Part shown: in pieces, positions 33,690 to 46,304 of the stretch | Numbering within the stretch: position 1 is the first letter of the stretch | Layout of the letters: every line of letters starts with the position of its first letter | Origin: Saccopteryx bilineata | Taxonomy: Eukaryota; Chordata; Mammalia; Chiroptera; Emballonuridae | Direction of reading: 5' to 3' | Assembly (NCBI RefSeq): GCF_036850765.1 | Contig: NC_089490.1 | Location: forward strand, 295,598,982-295,662,981 | Length of the DNA: 64,000 bases | Position numbers and translations under genes: made by a program | The notes under the pieces: generated by a model | Databases searched by the model: none | What the model was told of the DNA's origin: nothing | The model's input: only the letters and a program-made list of their open reading frames with translations

Positions 33690-36282
33690 TTTGTCAGATG
33701 AGGAAGTTCCAAATTACCTGGAGCTTGGCCAGGGTTCTCTCTCAGGTCCTCACACTAGGACTTCATGCCAGAAAAACTGGAAGGTGCCATATCATTAGAA
33801 AAAGCATCATTGTCATGAATGGGAGCTTCCTTGAACGTGTAGAAGAAACAATTGTTTCCATTGCAGTTGCTAATAGATTTCCCTGATAATCGCCTTTAGG
33901 CAGGCTGATTGGTACATGCCACTCTTTTTATTGGGTAGCTCTATTCTTAGAGCTTTCCCAAGCTCTTGGAGAAGATTAAGATTAAGCTTCTCCTTGGTCC
34001 TTTTTCATTTTTCTGTCACTCAGATCCCATCTGCTTTCTATCTTTATGGAATACCTCAAAATGAGGTGGTGTTTTCCAATGCAGTTTCTGATTGCATTCC
34101 TTTAAAGATATAATTTCTATCATTTCAATGAGATCTTTGGCAGGAAGGAAGATAGACGGACATCTCAAGTTATAAACATCTTCAATCTTTTGATTAATTT
34201 TAACATTGATTGACATAATACCCGACCTTAAATTTGTGCCCATTTGACATTTGTCTATTGTAATTGCTCCAAAATCCCTATAAAAATCTTTTCCATTTCA
34301 GTCAGGAAATAGGATTCAGTTATGTTTGTGATTGAAATATTAGGTTTATCAACATGTTCAAAAAAACATTAAGTAAAGACAAAGTCAAAGAACAATTGAG
34401 ATCTTTCATTTTTGGAAACAAAGATAAAATGTGGCCAATAAAACACAGTGACATAAGTTAAACTGACATGAGGGAGAAAATATACTATATCTTTCCTAAG
34501 GGTAAAAAACATTTGAATTAAGTAGTTATTATAAGAGATAGAATACACTTGATTGACTCTAGATCTAGAGAAAGCTAAACAGAGAGGGTGGATTAAGAAT
34601 AAATTATGAAAATATGGTGATTAGAACTCTGTATATTATCTCATTATCTCATATAATGTGAGGGTACATTAAGATCTGATTACTGTTCAAAATGCCAGAC
34701 ACTGGTAGAAAGCAGCTACAATTAACTGTAGCCTTATTAATTAACAGCTTACATTTTCAAGGTGCCTCATTACTATAATTACAACAGAACAGGAAAAAAT
34801 TTTTCTCACATCTTACAGTGAATCAGCATTAGAAAGAGATCTGAATTCTCAGTTCTGTATTTAGTTTGTTGAACATTTGATTTCATTTACTTTAACATAT
34901 TTTATAAAAAGAAAAAAAACAACAACAGATTTCTACTTTAGCCAAGGAGACTAATAATTTTGAACATAGTTCATATAATACAATTTAGCATTATAGTTTC
35001 TAATGAGTGAACTAATACAATATATGTGAAAGAACATAAATTAATAGCTAACAGGTTAAAAATCGGCAAGATTTTTAAGAATCTAGTCAAATGCTGTACT
35101 ATTCACTGAGGTACTGTAAAATCAATGAAATGACAAATATCAACCTACAGTTGATACCTTCTATTACACCATCATAGAAATTGAGTCAGTCATGTATCTG
35201 TGGATTCAGAAAATTGGTATCTTTGGGGGGGGGTTGTTTTATTTTAATTTAGAGCCTGTCAGAGGTTTTTGAAAAGAAATATTCCTTAACAATAAGTATG
35301 GAGTCTGGTCAGCATGTGATTTCCAACAAGAGATAACCATGCCGGGTACAGAATAAACAAAACAGTACTTTTGAGTACCTTCTACTCAAGAGAGTTTGAT
35401 CTCATTATTTTATTTAAATTGCTAAACCATACTTTCATCTTTCTTTGGTTGCATTCCCAGAAAATACTGATGTATTTAAGCAAATAAATAATTTGTATCT
35501 GCTGTTGCAGAGGAGTGAGGAAATGACAAAGTTAGTCATTTCTCCAGGTCAACTTGTGCTCTATAAAAATGGGATAAACAGATGATGCCCTGAACAAAGT
35601 TGAAAGCTGGGCAATAGAAAAAGAAAAAAGTCTTCTCTTTGATATATCTGAACATCATAAAAGAGGGAGAAAATGACTAAAAATTAGCTCACTATACTTT
35701 TTCAGTACTATGTTTCATGAAGCAATAGTGAAAATGATGATCCTTCCCATACCTGAAACATAGAAGTCTCTATGAGATTCAAGACTTGCAGAAAACCCAT
35801 TCTAATTTAACACTAAAATGTTCTTTGCCTCATCCACATTCATACATTTTTAATATTGTATTGAAATCTGAGAAAGAACACTTAAATTAAATTTGCCAAT
35901 TTTTGAAGGTGGCTATGCTTCTATTGATCTATACTCAATCATGATAGAGTAATTTAATTTTTTATATCTTTTGAGCTTGTTCAGTGATATGTATATAATT
36001 AAAATGGTTGTACTTGTTTTCTTGGTAGCTGCTTATTTCTTTTAACATGATAAAATAGAAATTATGTTTCTAAAAATGGAGGTCAAGTTATTTTAAAGGT
36101 CTGGTCAGCGATCAGAATTATTTTCTTTGTTCTACTTAACAATTAATATAATTTATTTTACATAAACTTGCAAGTGCTGAAAGGAGAGGGGAAAATTTGA
36201 TAATAGCAGGTAGTTTAAGTAATCCCTATATATCCACCAGTAAGAATGGTCCTAGATGATGTATCAGAATTTAACCTTTTTT
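33690..36282. other. AT-rich unique DNA
   Basis: ORFs at 33698-33886, 33916-34113 and 34016-34243 are unrecognised and partly antisense to each other. Nothing else is visible. Confidence 0.5.
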
Positions 36283-36420
36283 TGTTTAACACATGAGGAA
36301 AGCTGAGGGCCAGAGAATTAAGCAATGCAGCGTAATGTCCTGCAGCTATTTTATTTAGTTGTAGAACTCAAGCCTCTGAATACTGGTTGTATAGGCTTTC
36401 CACAATACCATATTGCATCC
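36283..36420 (-). repeat. MIR SINE relic, inverted
   Basis: Reads 'acatgaggaaagctgagggccagagaatta', 'ttgtagaactcaagcctctga' and 'ctttccacaataccatattgc', the reverse-complement order of MIR with its 3' end missing. Confidence 0.7.
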
Positions 36421-39400
36421 CCTTGACTTAACAAGATTAAAATGTATTAAACAAGGTAGAAAAAGAAATGAAAGTAACTAAGAGCTTCTAAGAAATAGGT
36501 AGATTAGCTTTGAAGAAGATTTTTTCCCCATTATATTTCTTATGAAATCATGTTGTAGGTTTTTAGGGTGGGTAGTTATGTTTCTATCTATAAAGGGTCA
36601 TAATCAGATTGCTAGATGTGTGTGTGTGTGAGGCATAAAATGGTTAAAGTCCTGAGGTCAGATTCCCTCATTTTTGTTCACAGAATGGCTCCTCATATTC
36701 TCCTTCTTGTGGTGTAACCCACTTTCCAAATGGATGTTACTGCCATAAATAGATCAATGAAGACATCGTAATAAATCATTACCAGGTTTTCAAGAAATAA
36801 ATCCCAAAAAAGACCATAGACAAGACGTAGTTATTAAAGAACTAGACAGAAGAGCAGCAAGTAAAAGGCAAGCCCTTCTCTGCAGACGTAAAAGTAGCAT
36901 TGCCACTGGCAGAGCTAGTAGTTGAGAAGTGACAACGCCTCTTTAAGATAAAGTGAGATTCTGATGGAAACATGTGATATTATCAGAATCCAAGTCAGTC
37001 GTTCGGTTACAGTCAGAAATAGAGAGCTTACTAGGATGAGAAAAACAAATTAAGGACTAGAAGGAGAAAACTGCAGTTAGTAAAAAATGAGAAGGGAGAT
37101 ACCAGTCATGAAGAGACAAGAAAATAGAGAGACAAAGGAAAATAATATACTTCCTTGGAGAAGTCACAAGAGTAAATAATTTAGAAGTGAAAATAAAAGA
37201 TATATACAGAAGCATTCCAGATCAGAACAAAATTTAAAAACCTAAAGTTTTACCTAGGCAGATTTAAAAACCAGAGTCAACAACAAGAAATATCCCAATA
37301 AAAAGTAAAATTTCAAGGACAACTGAGTAGTCTAAGAAATAACCTAGAAGGAAACAAAGTAATGTCAGCATCAGCCTTCTCCTCTACAAAAATAAATACC
37401 ACAGTGAAATTATAGAGGGTTGGGACAGAAGTAGGTTTATAGTTGTTCCAATGGAAAATAATACAATAATTATAAGTAATAATACAAGATAAACTGTTCT
37501 GCATACTCACAGTTGTAAACCTATCGTGCTCCACCCTATATATACAGAATCTTTCATTTCAAAACAAATATTTCACTGATCGACTTTATGATAGCTAAAC
37601 TACCCTTTATATCAAAAGGCAACTGGAAGATATTCTAAAATCTAATTGGTTTTGAATATTTATCACCCTATTATTTTCCTGCAAAAATCATAATATTTTA
37701 GTATAAGCATGTCCCAAACAATATCCAGGACATACTTATACTTCAATAAAATTCATTGTTTAATCTGAGATTCAAATTTGACATGGTATTCTGTGTTTAA
37801 TCTAGCCACCCTGATTATGCATAATCTAATTGGACTTGGTAAAAAGGAGCCAAATTGGTTACACTAAAAAAATGTTTAATTAGCTATGTATTTAGACTAT
37901 TATATAGAAACTACCATGTTGAAGGTACCATGGTGATACCAAGTAGTGACTTCCTCTTAAATAATTCTAAGACATCTAGATGCCCTCTCTGGTTCTATCC
38001 TGTTTGGAAAGTGTGCATTTCAGGGTCTTTCAACATGTCCAGGGATTGAATGAAACCCATGGGAGCACCTTATTCTGTATTATAGTCAGCTATCTGGAGG
38101 CATGTTTGCAATTTGTTTTACCTAATGGGGTTTTTCAGGGTAGGTCAGTGCCTTATTTCAAACAAAATTTCTGAAAGAACCTACTTCTTTATCTAACGCA
38201 TAAGTCACCTTTATTCTCACAGTCCAAAGTAGAGCCTATAACCTCTTCTTTTCAAAATCAAATATTCCTGAAGTGTTAATGTCTAGCGTATAATTGAAAT
38301 GCATCTACATCACCTGGTTATAATTTGTTTTATTATTCTCAACTCCTTCCCCAAGAGACAGAAGTTTCTGGCCTCTTTCTCTTGTTTTCTGATAATCCAC
38401 TCTCCTGAAGCTGAGCTTCCTTTGTTTCCAGCATGCACTGCAACGCATCCTCCCTGCTGTTAAAACAGGTGCCAAGCCACAGAAATAAATAAATAAAACG
38501 CCAACCAACAAGTACAACAAAGCTCACTATATAGTCTGTATCATAACAAAACAGCATCAACCATAATGAAAGCAGTGAGTGTACACTAAGCTAAGAAAGT
38601 AACCCAAAATATTCCAAGAATCCAATTTAATTAATGTAAAATTAGCTTTTACATTCACATCTTGTTGTACCATTGGGGAAATAAAGTTCTAATATGACTT
38701 GCTATTTGTATCATCTGTTCCAAGACTGTATTCAAATTATAACTGTGGCTTTTTACATTTATAACTATAATATAACAAGATTTTATTTTTTTAATTTAAC
38801 AAGATTTTAAAAACTCAAGAAAAATCAAATACTTTCCATAATATTATACACTGCTAATTGATGAGATAATGATGACCCAGAAACTCTAAAATTTTGAAGT
38901 TTAATTCATTCAGTACATACTGATCACCTAGGACCGAGATCTTTGGAGATATCAAATACATGGCAATGCAACATGATCTTCCTTTGAATTACAATCTAAT
39001 TATCAAAAGAATGTATTGTGATATGAATAAAAATGTCAAAACATTAAGTATTTTCAATGACAATGCAACATTTTCTTTATTTTTTTACTCCAGCTCTTAA
39101 TATCTCCTATACATGTGCTAAAAAAAAGTGTGATGTAAGAAAAATTAATTAAGAATGGAATTAAGAATTCAGCAATGCAGTTGCTCCCTGCCATGCTTTG
39201 CAAGAGGAGATGAGCTCTTGCTAATCCCGCATATGCTTTTCTCTCCGCCCCTTTTGCATAACCAGGTTTGCTCAAACCATCATTACTGCAGTTTGCTCCA
39301 GTAGCGGTTCTGTCTGTGTCTGTCATTTTCACATCTCTCACCTTTTCACAGCTGATGGGTTTGTTTTCAAATGCCTACATTCTCAATTTTATTCTGTTAG

Positions 39401-39604
39401 TTTCAATTAACTCCTGCAGGTGACAATATTGGATCTCATGACCTAGTTGTTTCTCCATCTCCTTAGTGACTACCAAATGGAACAAATACACATAATCAGA
39501 AAATAAAGATTAAAGAAGCTATTTCAGGGGAAGATAAATTAAGAAATAATCTACCAAACAGGGCAAGGAAAATGCATCAGCATGCAGACAATGCAACAAT
39601 CCTT
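36421..39604. other. AT-rich unique DNA
   Basis: No gene or clear repeat. ORFs at 37313-37534, 37855-38049, 37980-38174, 38305-38520, 38339-38560 and 39054-39341 are unrecognised; two of them are the same DNA in two frames. Confidence 0.5.
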
Positions 39605-39617
39605 TATTAGAACTCCT

Positions 39618-39899
39618 TGCCTGACCAGGCGGTGGCACCATGGATAGAGTGTCAGACCAGGAAGCAGATGACTCAGATTCAAATCCCCGGTCTCCAGCTT
39701 GAGAACGGGTTTACCAATTTGAGCCCACAGTCGCTGGCTTGAGCAAGTGGTCACTAGCTCTGCTGTAGCTTCCCCCAACCCCACCCCCATTCAAGGCACA
39801 TATGAGAAAGCAATCAATGAACAACTAAGGTGCCACAGTGAAGAACTGATGTTTCTCATCCCTCTCCCTTCCTGCCTGTCTCTCTCACTAAAAAGAAAA
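39618..39899 (+). mobile_element. Rhin-type long SINE
   Basis: Sense copy with head 'gcctgaccaggcggtggcacc', worn B box, the 'cagcttgag...ttgagcccacag' body, 'agaaagcaatcaatgaacaactaagg' and an A-rich end. The target 'agaactcctt' / 'agaaccctctt' flanks it, one mismatch apart. More diverged than the copies near 41 kb. The opposite-strand ORF at 39551-39790 and the 39747-40007 ORF overlap it. Confidence 0.88.
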
Positions 39900-39903
39900 A
39901 AGA

Positions 39904-40867
39904 ACCCTCTTAACCTTTTCAGTGACTCACTTGCCCTCCATGTACCCATGAGACCCGCAACATTTTCATGCTTAAGAAGCTGCTTTGAGTCTCTTAAAAT
40001 TGTATGATTCTTTTGCTTCTATCATATTGTCTTTCAGTCTGTGCTATGCACTCGGTAGTCTATAGAAAATTTTTAAATTGAAAAGCCTTCAAAAGAAAAA
40101 AGGCTATTGTGGACTGAGTAAATTAATTCTTTGATTCTGGAAAAGTTTTAATTTTGAGGACAAATGGAAATGTGCATATCATGTTGCATGGTGTGATAGG
40201 GGACATTTGTCTATGCCCTTTAAAAATATATGTCTCACAAAGCAAAGAAGAAAGAAGTGTTTGATAGGTCATTTTTATTGCACTATCTCATTGTGTTTGA
40301 CTTTCACATAGCTTAGTCCTGATGTAAATATTCATAACCAGAAACCCACCTGTCAAAGTTAATACCCCAAATCAATTAAACTATGAGTAAAACTAAAGCT
40401 GAACCTTACTGTGAAGCAGAAAAATGTAATAATTAAGTGCAATAAAACTTCTTATTTAGCTATAAAGTTGCAGAATGTTAAAATTCTCTTGTTGTTTAAT
40501 TAATGTAAATAATCAAATATAACTTAGGCCCAAGCTCCCTCCTTTCACCGAACAGTATGATATTTATCTAAACTACAGTATGACTGTCTCAATTCCTCAT
40601 TTCAAAATGCTGCCAAAGTTGGACTTAGATAGCCAGTTTTCATAGTGAAAAGATTTCTAACATCCATTGACCATATTTCAAAGCCAAAAAAATAAATTAA
40701 AAAGAAAATCTCCTTTAAGAAAATGACTTCTTTTCTAAATGTAATATCAATCAAATAATTACAGAATCATTTAATTTACAGATATATTGATGATTTGCCA
40801 ACCTAAAGAGATCCACATTTTTGGTATGAGCAAACAGCAAACTAAACCAAATAATTTGTATATTTAA
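39904..40867. other. AT-rich unique DNA
   Basis: No gene or repeat recognised. Confidence 0.55.
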
Positions 40868-40882
40868 AAAATTATTTTTATG

Positions 40883-41559
40883 CCTGACCAGGCAGTGCAC
40901 AGTGGATAGAGCGTCAAACTGCGATGTGGAGGACCCAGGTTCGAGACCCCAAGGTTTCCAGCTTGAGCGAGGGCTCATTTGGTTTGAGCAAGGCTCACCA
41001 GCTTGAGCCCAATGTCCCTGGCTTGAGCAAGGGGTCACTCAGTCTGCTGTAGCCCCTGATCAAGGCATATATGAGAAAGCAATCAATGAACAACTAAGGA
41101 ACTGCAACTAAGAATTGATGTTTTGTGCCTGACCAGGTGGTGGCGCAGTGGATAGAGCATCTGACTGGGATGCGGAAGGACCCAAGTTCGAGACCCCGAG
41201 GTCGCCAGCTTGAGCGCGGGGTCATCTGGCTTGAGCAAAGAGCTCACCAGCTTGGACCCAAGGTCACTGGCTCCAGCAGGGGGTTACTCGGTCTGCTGAA
41301 GGCCCACGGTCAAGGCACATGTGAGAAAGCAATCAATGAACAACTAAGAAGTCACAACGCGCAAAGAGAAACTGATAATTGATGCTTCTCATCTCCCTTC
41401 CTGTCTGTCTGTCCCTGTCTATCTCTGCCTCTGTAAAAAAAAAAAAAAAAAAAAAAAAAAGAATTGATGTTTCTCATCTCTCTCCCTTCCTGTCTGTCTG
41501 TCCCTATTTATCCCTCTCTCTGACTCTCTCTGTCTCTGCCACAAAAAAAATAAATAAAT
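40883..41559 (+). mobile_element. Rhin-type long SINE interrupted by another SINE
   Basis: The outer element runs from 'cctgaccaggcagtg' at 40883 to 41123, and its CT-rich and A-rich end resumes at 41473-41559. It is flanked by a perfect 15-bp duplication, aaaattatttttatg, at 40868-40882 and 41560-41574. The inner element entered at 'agaattgatgttt' near its 3' end. Confidence 0.93.
41124..41459 (+). mobile_element. Inner Rhin-type long SINE (SINE within SINE)
   Basis: Complete copy from 'tgtgcctgaccaggtggtgg' through B box 'agttcgagaccccgagg', the 'cagcttgagcgcgg' body and CT-rich region to a poly(A) tail of about 27 A. Flanked by a perfect 13-bp duplication of the outer SINE, agaattgatgttt, at 41111-41123 and 41460-41472. 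It is therefore younger than its host element. ORFs at 40751-41038, 41125-41382 and 41379-41561 derive from this pair. Confidence 0.95.
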
Positions 41560-41574
41560 AAAATTATTTTTATG

Positions 41575-43297
41575 AGAAAACTTTGAGGTTATAGACAGAG
41601 TTAAGTTCTGGTGTCCAAGCTGACATAAAACATTACGTCATGAGGATCTTTATACTGTCAGTAAGTGCAAAATTTTTTACACTGGTCTCATATATATTGT
41701 CATAAAACCCAAATGGTTTCAAAAGAAGCAAATTCAGAACTCTCCACCAATGAATTCTTTGTTTTGTAAATTTGGTTTTTCATTATTTGAAAAAGGCTGG
41801 GGCACTGCAAAGTTCACAAGAAGGAGCAAATGGTATTTGAAACCCTGGGCTTCTTTGAAAGTCTCCCCAGGAATGGGGCTGATAGGCGCCTGCCAGTACC
41901 AGCCAGAGATACCAACCTACTGTGATGTTAATAAGATAAAGGATGCTAGTACAAAAAGCCACAGTAATTACAGGGGGAGGTAAATACTTCTTTGTTTCAT
42001 GAACTGTCTCTCCATGCAGCCTGCACTTTAAGGCAAGAGCTTTGTTCTACTAAATGCACGTGTTAATTAAACATGTCTATAGAATTTTGCCCTTCACTGA
42101 TAGGTCAGAGAAGAGCCATGATAGGATGTCAATTGCAAAAGACATTAGAAGCTGCCTGACCTCTAAACCTCCTGATTCTTTTGTTCTGACTTTCAAGAAA
42201 GTTGTTTTGTCACCAATTTTTCAAATACCCATCACAAATGTCAACCTCAATTGGTCACCAGAAACAGCATGTAGATTAAAGGGGTGATAGACTAACTGGA
42301 CCATTTTATGGATACCTGGAAGTAAAATAAGAAATATGGAACTAGAATACAACCATAGAGTTTCTATAAAATTTGTTGAGATCTTCACCTGATTCTTTTC
42401 TGCAGGAAATTTTTGTCAGGAGAGAGATGGAGACAACCCTGGCAATCAGCCAAGTGTAAAATTCTCTCTATTTAGTCTTTATAAACTGTCACAATAATTA
42501 TGATTCCTTAGCTTCATTTGGTTTCCTGAATATAGGACTGAAAAGGAGAGAACTGAATTCTGATTTGCTGAATCCAAGTATGTCTGAAATTCTAAAATGA
42601 AGTTCTTGTGCAGAAGTTTGGCATGAGTATATTTCCCTCAGTGTATCTATGAAGTGAGAAGCATGGGGCTTGTCAGGAAGTAGGGAGTTTTAGCCAAAGG
42701 AGCAAGCCTATGTTTAGATCCCTAGTTGGTTTAGCTAATTGGCGTGGAGTGAAGTAAATTAAGGGCCCTAATGCAGACAGTTCAAAGCCCGACCAGATGG
42801 GAGCACATAGGTTATGATCTGATGCTTCATAACAGGGGCTGTGCCCTAGACACACATTCTGGAAAGAAGTTAGATGAAATAAGCACGTGTCCCTGACTTT
42901 AAGAAGAATCACTCCTAGGGCACTGTTTCAACCTCTGCCTATATGATTTACTTAACATCTCACTGCTTTACAGAGCTTTAAAAAATAAGATTTCTTTTTC
43001 CTTCAATGATAGAGAAAGGTTGAGCTAAAGAGATGTAATCTGTTACAGATAATAAATGAAAAGAAGTGCTAAATATGCCACAGTCTTTGCCACAACTCTT
43101 CGGGGATGTGCTCTGTGATTTATAATTGCTTCACAGAGTGAGGCCCGAGGTGAAAGATGGTGAGGGGTATACCCATTTGGGGAGAAGAGGTCAAAGGGAA
43201 CACCACTCTTAAGGCAAATTTCTTATTTCACTCTTATTGCAAGGAAAGCACAGTCAGGCTGTTGCAGATGTAGAGGAGATTCTTAGAACAGAAAAAA
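41575..43297. other. unique DNA, no gene recognised
   Basis: ORFs at 41750-41983, 42054-42287 and 42673-42912 have no recognisable domain. Confidence 0.5.
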
Positions 43298-43299
43298 TA

Positions 43300-43386
43300 C
43301 CGCTCACAAAAATTAAGGGATATCTCAAAATGAACATGAAGTGATAAAATTTTTTTTCACTGATTTCCCCTAATTTTTGTGAGCAG
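43300..43386. mobile_element. Mariner-like palindromic MITE, 87 bp
   Basis: Left end ccgctcacaaaaattaaggg and right end, reversed, ctgctcacaaaaattagggg are near-identical inverted repeats covering about 21 bp each, two mismatches. TA dinucleotides sit at 43298-43299 and 43387-43388. The whole is close to a single hairpin, with a T-rich loop region, and has no coding capacity. Confidence 0.88.
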
Positions 43387-43388
43387 TA

Positions 43389-45718
43389 TATTAGCATCGG
43401 AATATTGGAATATTAGCATTGGAAAAGAAAGCAATGGTCACCTAATCCAATCCCTCCCCATAAGCAGAAAATGACCCTAAAACATCCAGGATTTTATAAC
43501 ACTTAGCACCTTCAGTGAGGTAGAGCTCTCTGCCACTGACAGGCCCAAGCCAGTTTCAGACAGCTATGACTGTGAGCAAGGTCTGCTTTCTACAGAACCA
43601 CCACCTGCCTCCCTGTGACGACTTCTCTCCATTGGTTGATTCCCAAGAACTTCATCCAAATTGCTGATGGAAACACCGAACAAGGCAAGGTCAGTGGCCT
43701 CTCTCCAAGTATGCAATGATCACTAAGTCATCACCCAAAGCTCACCTAATGCTGAGAAAGCGGCTCTCTAGGCTGGAGGCAATAACCCAATCCAGCTCAA
43801 TAGTGGGACTTGATAATTCTGAGCAATTTCACGTCGGCTGTGAGTTATTATCACTTTCTGTTTTAAGTGCCAGCAGACCGACCATCTTTTCTAGAGTTTG
43901 GCTGGGGATGAAGGAAGAGTGCCAAAACTGATTCAACAGAGTCGAGGTTAACCCTAGGCCTACCATATAAAGTTATAGTTATGCCATGACTTGAACATTT
44001 GAGAGGAAAACTCATTTGACACTCAGCATTTCCACGTGGGATAAAATCCCTCAGGAGACCTTTGAGACTTTTAGTGATATCTTAGAACATCTTAAATAAT
44101 AACAACAAATAAGTAAAAATTGTGCTGGAAAATCAATGTTTTAAGGTACCATTTAAGATCTATTTCCACAGAATATACATAGCAACCACTTTTTTCTTCA
44201 AGCACTTTTCTCAACTTCAGTGTCTCTCCTTTTGCTTTTCTCCAAACTTCTCTGATTTCACTGTTAGTCCCTTTCACTACTTTGTCTTCTCTAACCATCC
44301 ATTAGTATTGGGGGGTTCCTCATTTCCTCTTCATCCTTTCCTTCAGTAATGGCTTCAGCAAGTACCAAAAAGCCAATGACTCCGCACTCTTATACTTCCA
44401 GCCTTGACCACCCCCTGGCGCCCTGGACTCCTGAGACTGAAGTCTCCTGCTCTCTCACCTGTGCCATGACGATCACACTGGTGATCACGCTGGTCTGTTT
44501 CCGAGAGACCCTTCCCTCCCACCTTTCCCACTGACATAATTTACTCACCCTTCCAAGGGCAGCATAAGTGTCCATTCACATATATTAGCTAATTAGCTAA
44601 TACTTGTCTCACTGCACTATATCTGCCATAGGGATGCTTTCCTCATTCCTATACCATAAGCTCTCTGAGGGCAAGAACTGCATCATAGCCATCATTATGT
44701 CTAGGACTTATCACAATAAATGAATTTTACCAGGGCAAATAAAATATCCCTTGAATAAAGTGAATTATGAAATGAGTTTCTCATGAAGTGGTTGAGGTGT
44801 TGGTGTTTACCATCCTATCACTGAATATATTAAGCTAGTGCTCCTTCCATAGGAGTATTTGGTGTGCATGCCTAGCAAGCATGCACCGTTTCCCCTGTCA
44901 ACGGCCTGTGCTTAATGCTCCCCAGGTCCCCTGAGGCATGGTAATCGATGAATGCATTGCACCAAAGCTAAAGGCCCAGCAAGTGTGCACAGGTAATGGC
45001 ATTTACAGCTAGACGGTCTCCTCTTTCTTAGAATAACCCGAGTGCCCCATTCTCACAGCACAACAGAATATTTGTCCAAGTTCACATGACATCTTAGTGA
45101 AATATTCTACAAGCTATGAAGTGCAGCCACCTCTAAATAAACAAATTGTTGCATAGCATCTCAAACAAATGTAGCACAGCATCTCAAAGTAAAACTGAGA
45201 GAGAACTGTATCTTTCTAACGCAAAGTAACATCAAGACTCTCACGCCCTGCAGTACTTCTTGTGTTTTCTAAATCCCCAAGATTAGATGCTCCAAGTGTT
45301 TGTGCTCCACACGTTAGCGACAAGTGTTGCAGTGAACACCGTGACAACACACAGAGGACGCCAGGGCCTGAAGAGGCCTCAAAGAAATGTGCAACGAGAG
45401 GTTACGGGGACAAGTGGTTAAGGGCAGACACTAAAATGATGAATGGAGCCGATTTTCTGGTAAAAAGAATGAAAAGAGAGATTTGTATTAAGAAGAATAG
45501 CATTACAATGAAGGAAAGCCATAGGATATCATGAAGAGCGTATCCCTCCTGGGTGTATCACATGTAATAACAGAAAATACACTGGGATAAAAGACCCAAG
45601 GGGTCAGGAACTAAACAAGTCTGCCTCAGCTACGTGCAGGGCATGGACTGGGTGTTCTTCCATTTTTTAAAATGAAACTATTTATTTTGAGATTAGCCGT
45701 TTTCTACCTAATAAACTT
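43389..45718. other. unique DNA with an L2-like tail
   Basis: Just after the MITE, 'atattagcatcgga' is imperfectly repeated (43388-43426). About 44640-44765 has the L2 3'-tail wording ('ataagctctctgagggcaagaactgcatcatag', then 'cacaataaatgaa'). ORFs at 43716-43931, 44092-44298, 44122-44349, 44349-44575 and 45262-45534 are unrecognised; the 44.35 kb group are three frames of one GC-richer patch. Confidence 0.45.
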
Positions 45719-46304
45719 TGTTATGGACTGAATGTTGAACCCTAACCACCAACATGATGGCATGTGCAGGTGGGGGCTTTGGGAGGTGAGTATGTTTAGA
45801 TGAGGTCATGAGGGTTGACCCCCAGGAAGGAGCTTCACCCTGAGAGAGGAAGAGGCCAGCACTCACTCTCTCCCCCACACAGGGACACAGAGAAAAGCTG
45901 ACCATCTGCAAAGCAAGGAAAGGATTCTCACCAGGACCTCGACCGTGCTGGTACGCCAATCTTGGATCTCCCAGCCTATAGATCAGAGGTCAGGAACCTA
46001 TGCCTTGCGAGACAGATGTGGCTCTTTTGATGACTGCATCTGGCTCGCAGACATATCTTTAATAAAAAAAAATAACATTAAAAATATAAAACATTCTCAT
46101 ATATTACAATCCATTCATTTCCTACCGCTCATTTTCATGGTTGCAGGTGGCTGGAGCCAATCACAGCTGTCCTCTGGGACAACACCAAATTTTTATTGGA
46201 TAATGAGTAACATACCCAAGTCGTTGTGAAGTCAGGAAGTAAATTTCCCTCCTTTTAATCAAGTAGTCAGCTAGCTAATTGCAGAAACCCTTTTGACAAA
46301 GAAA

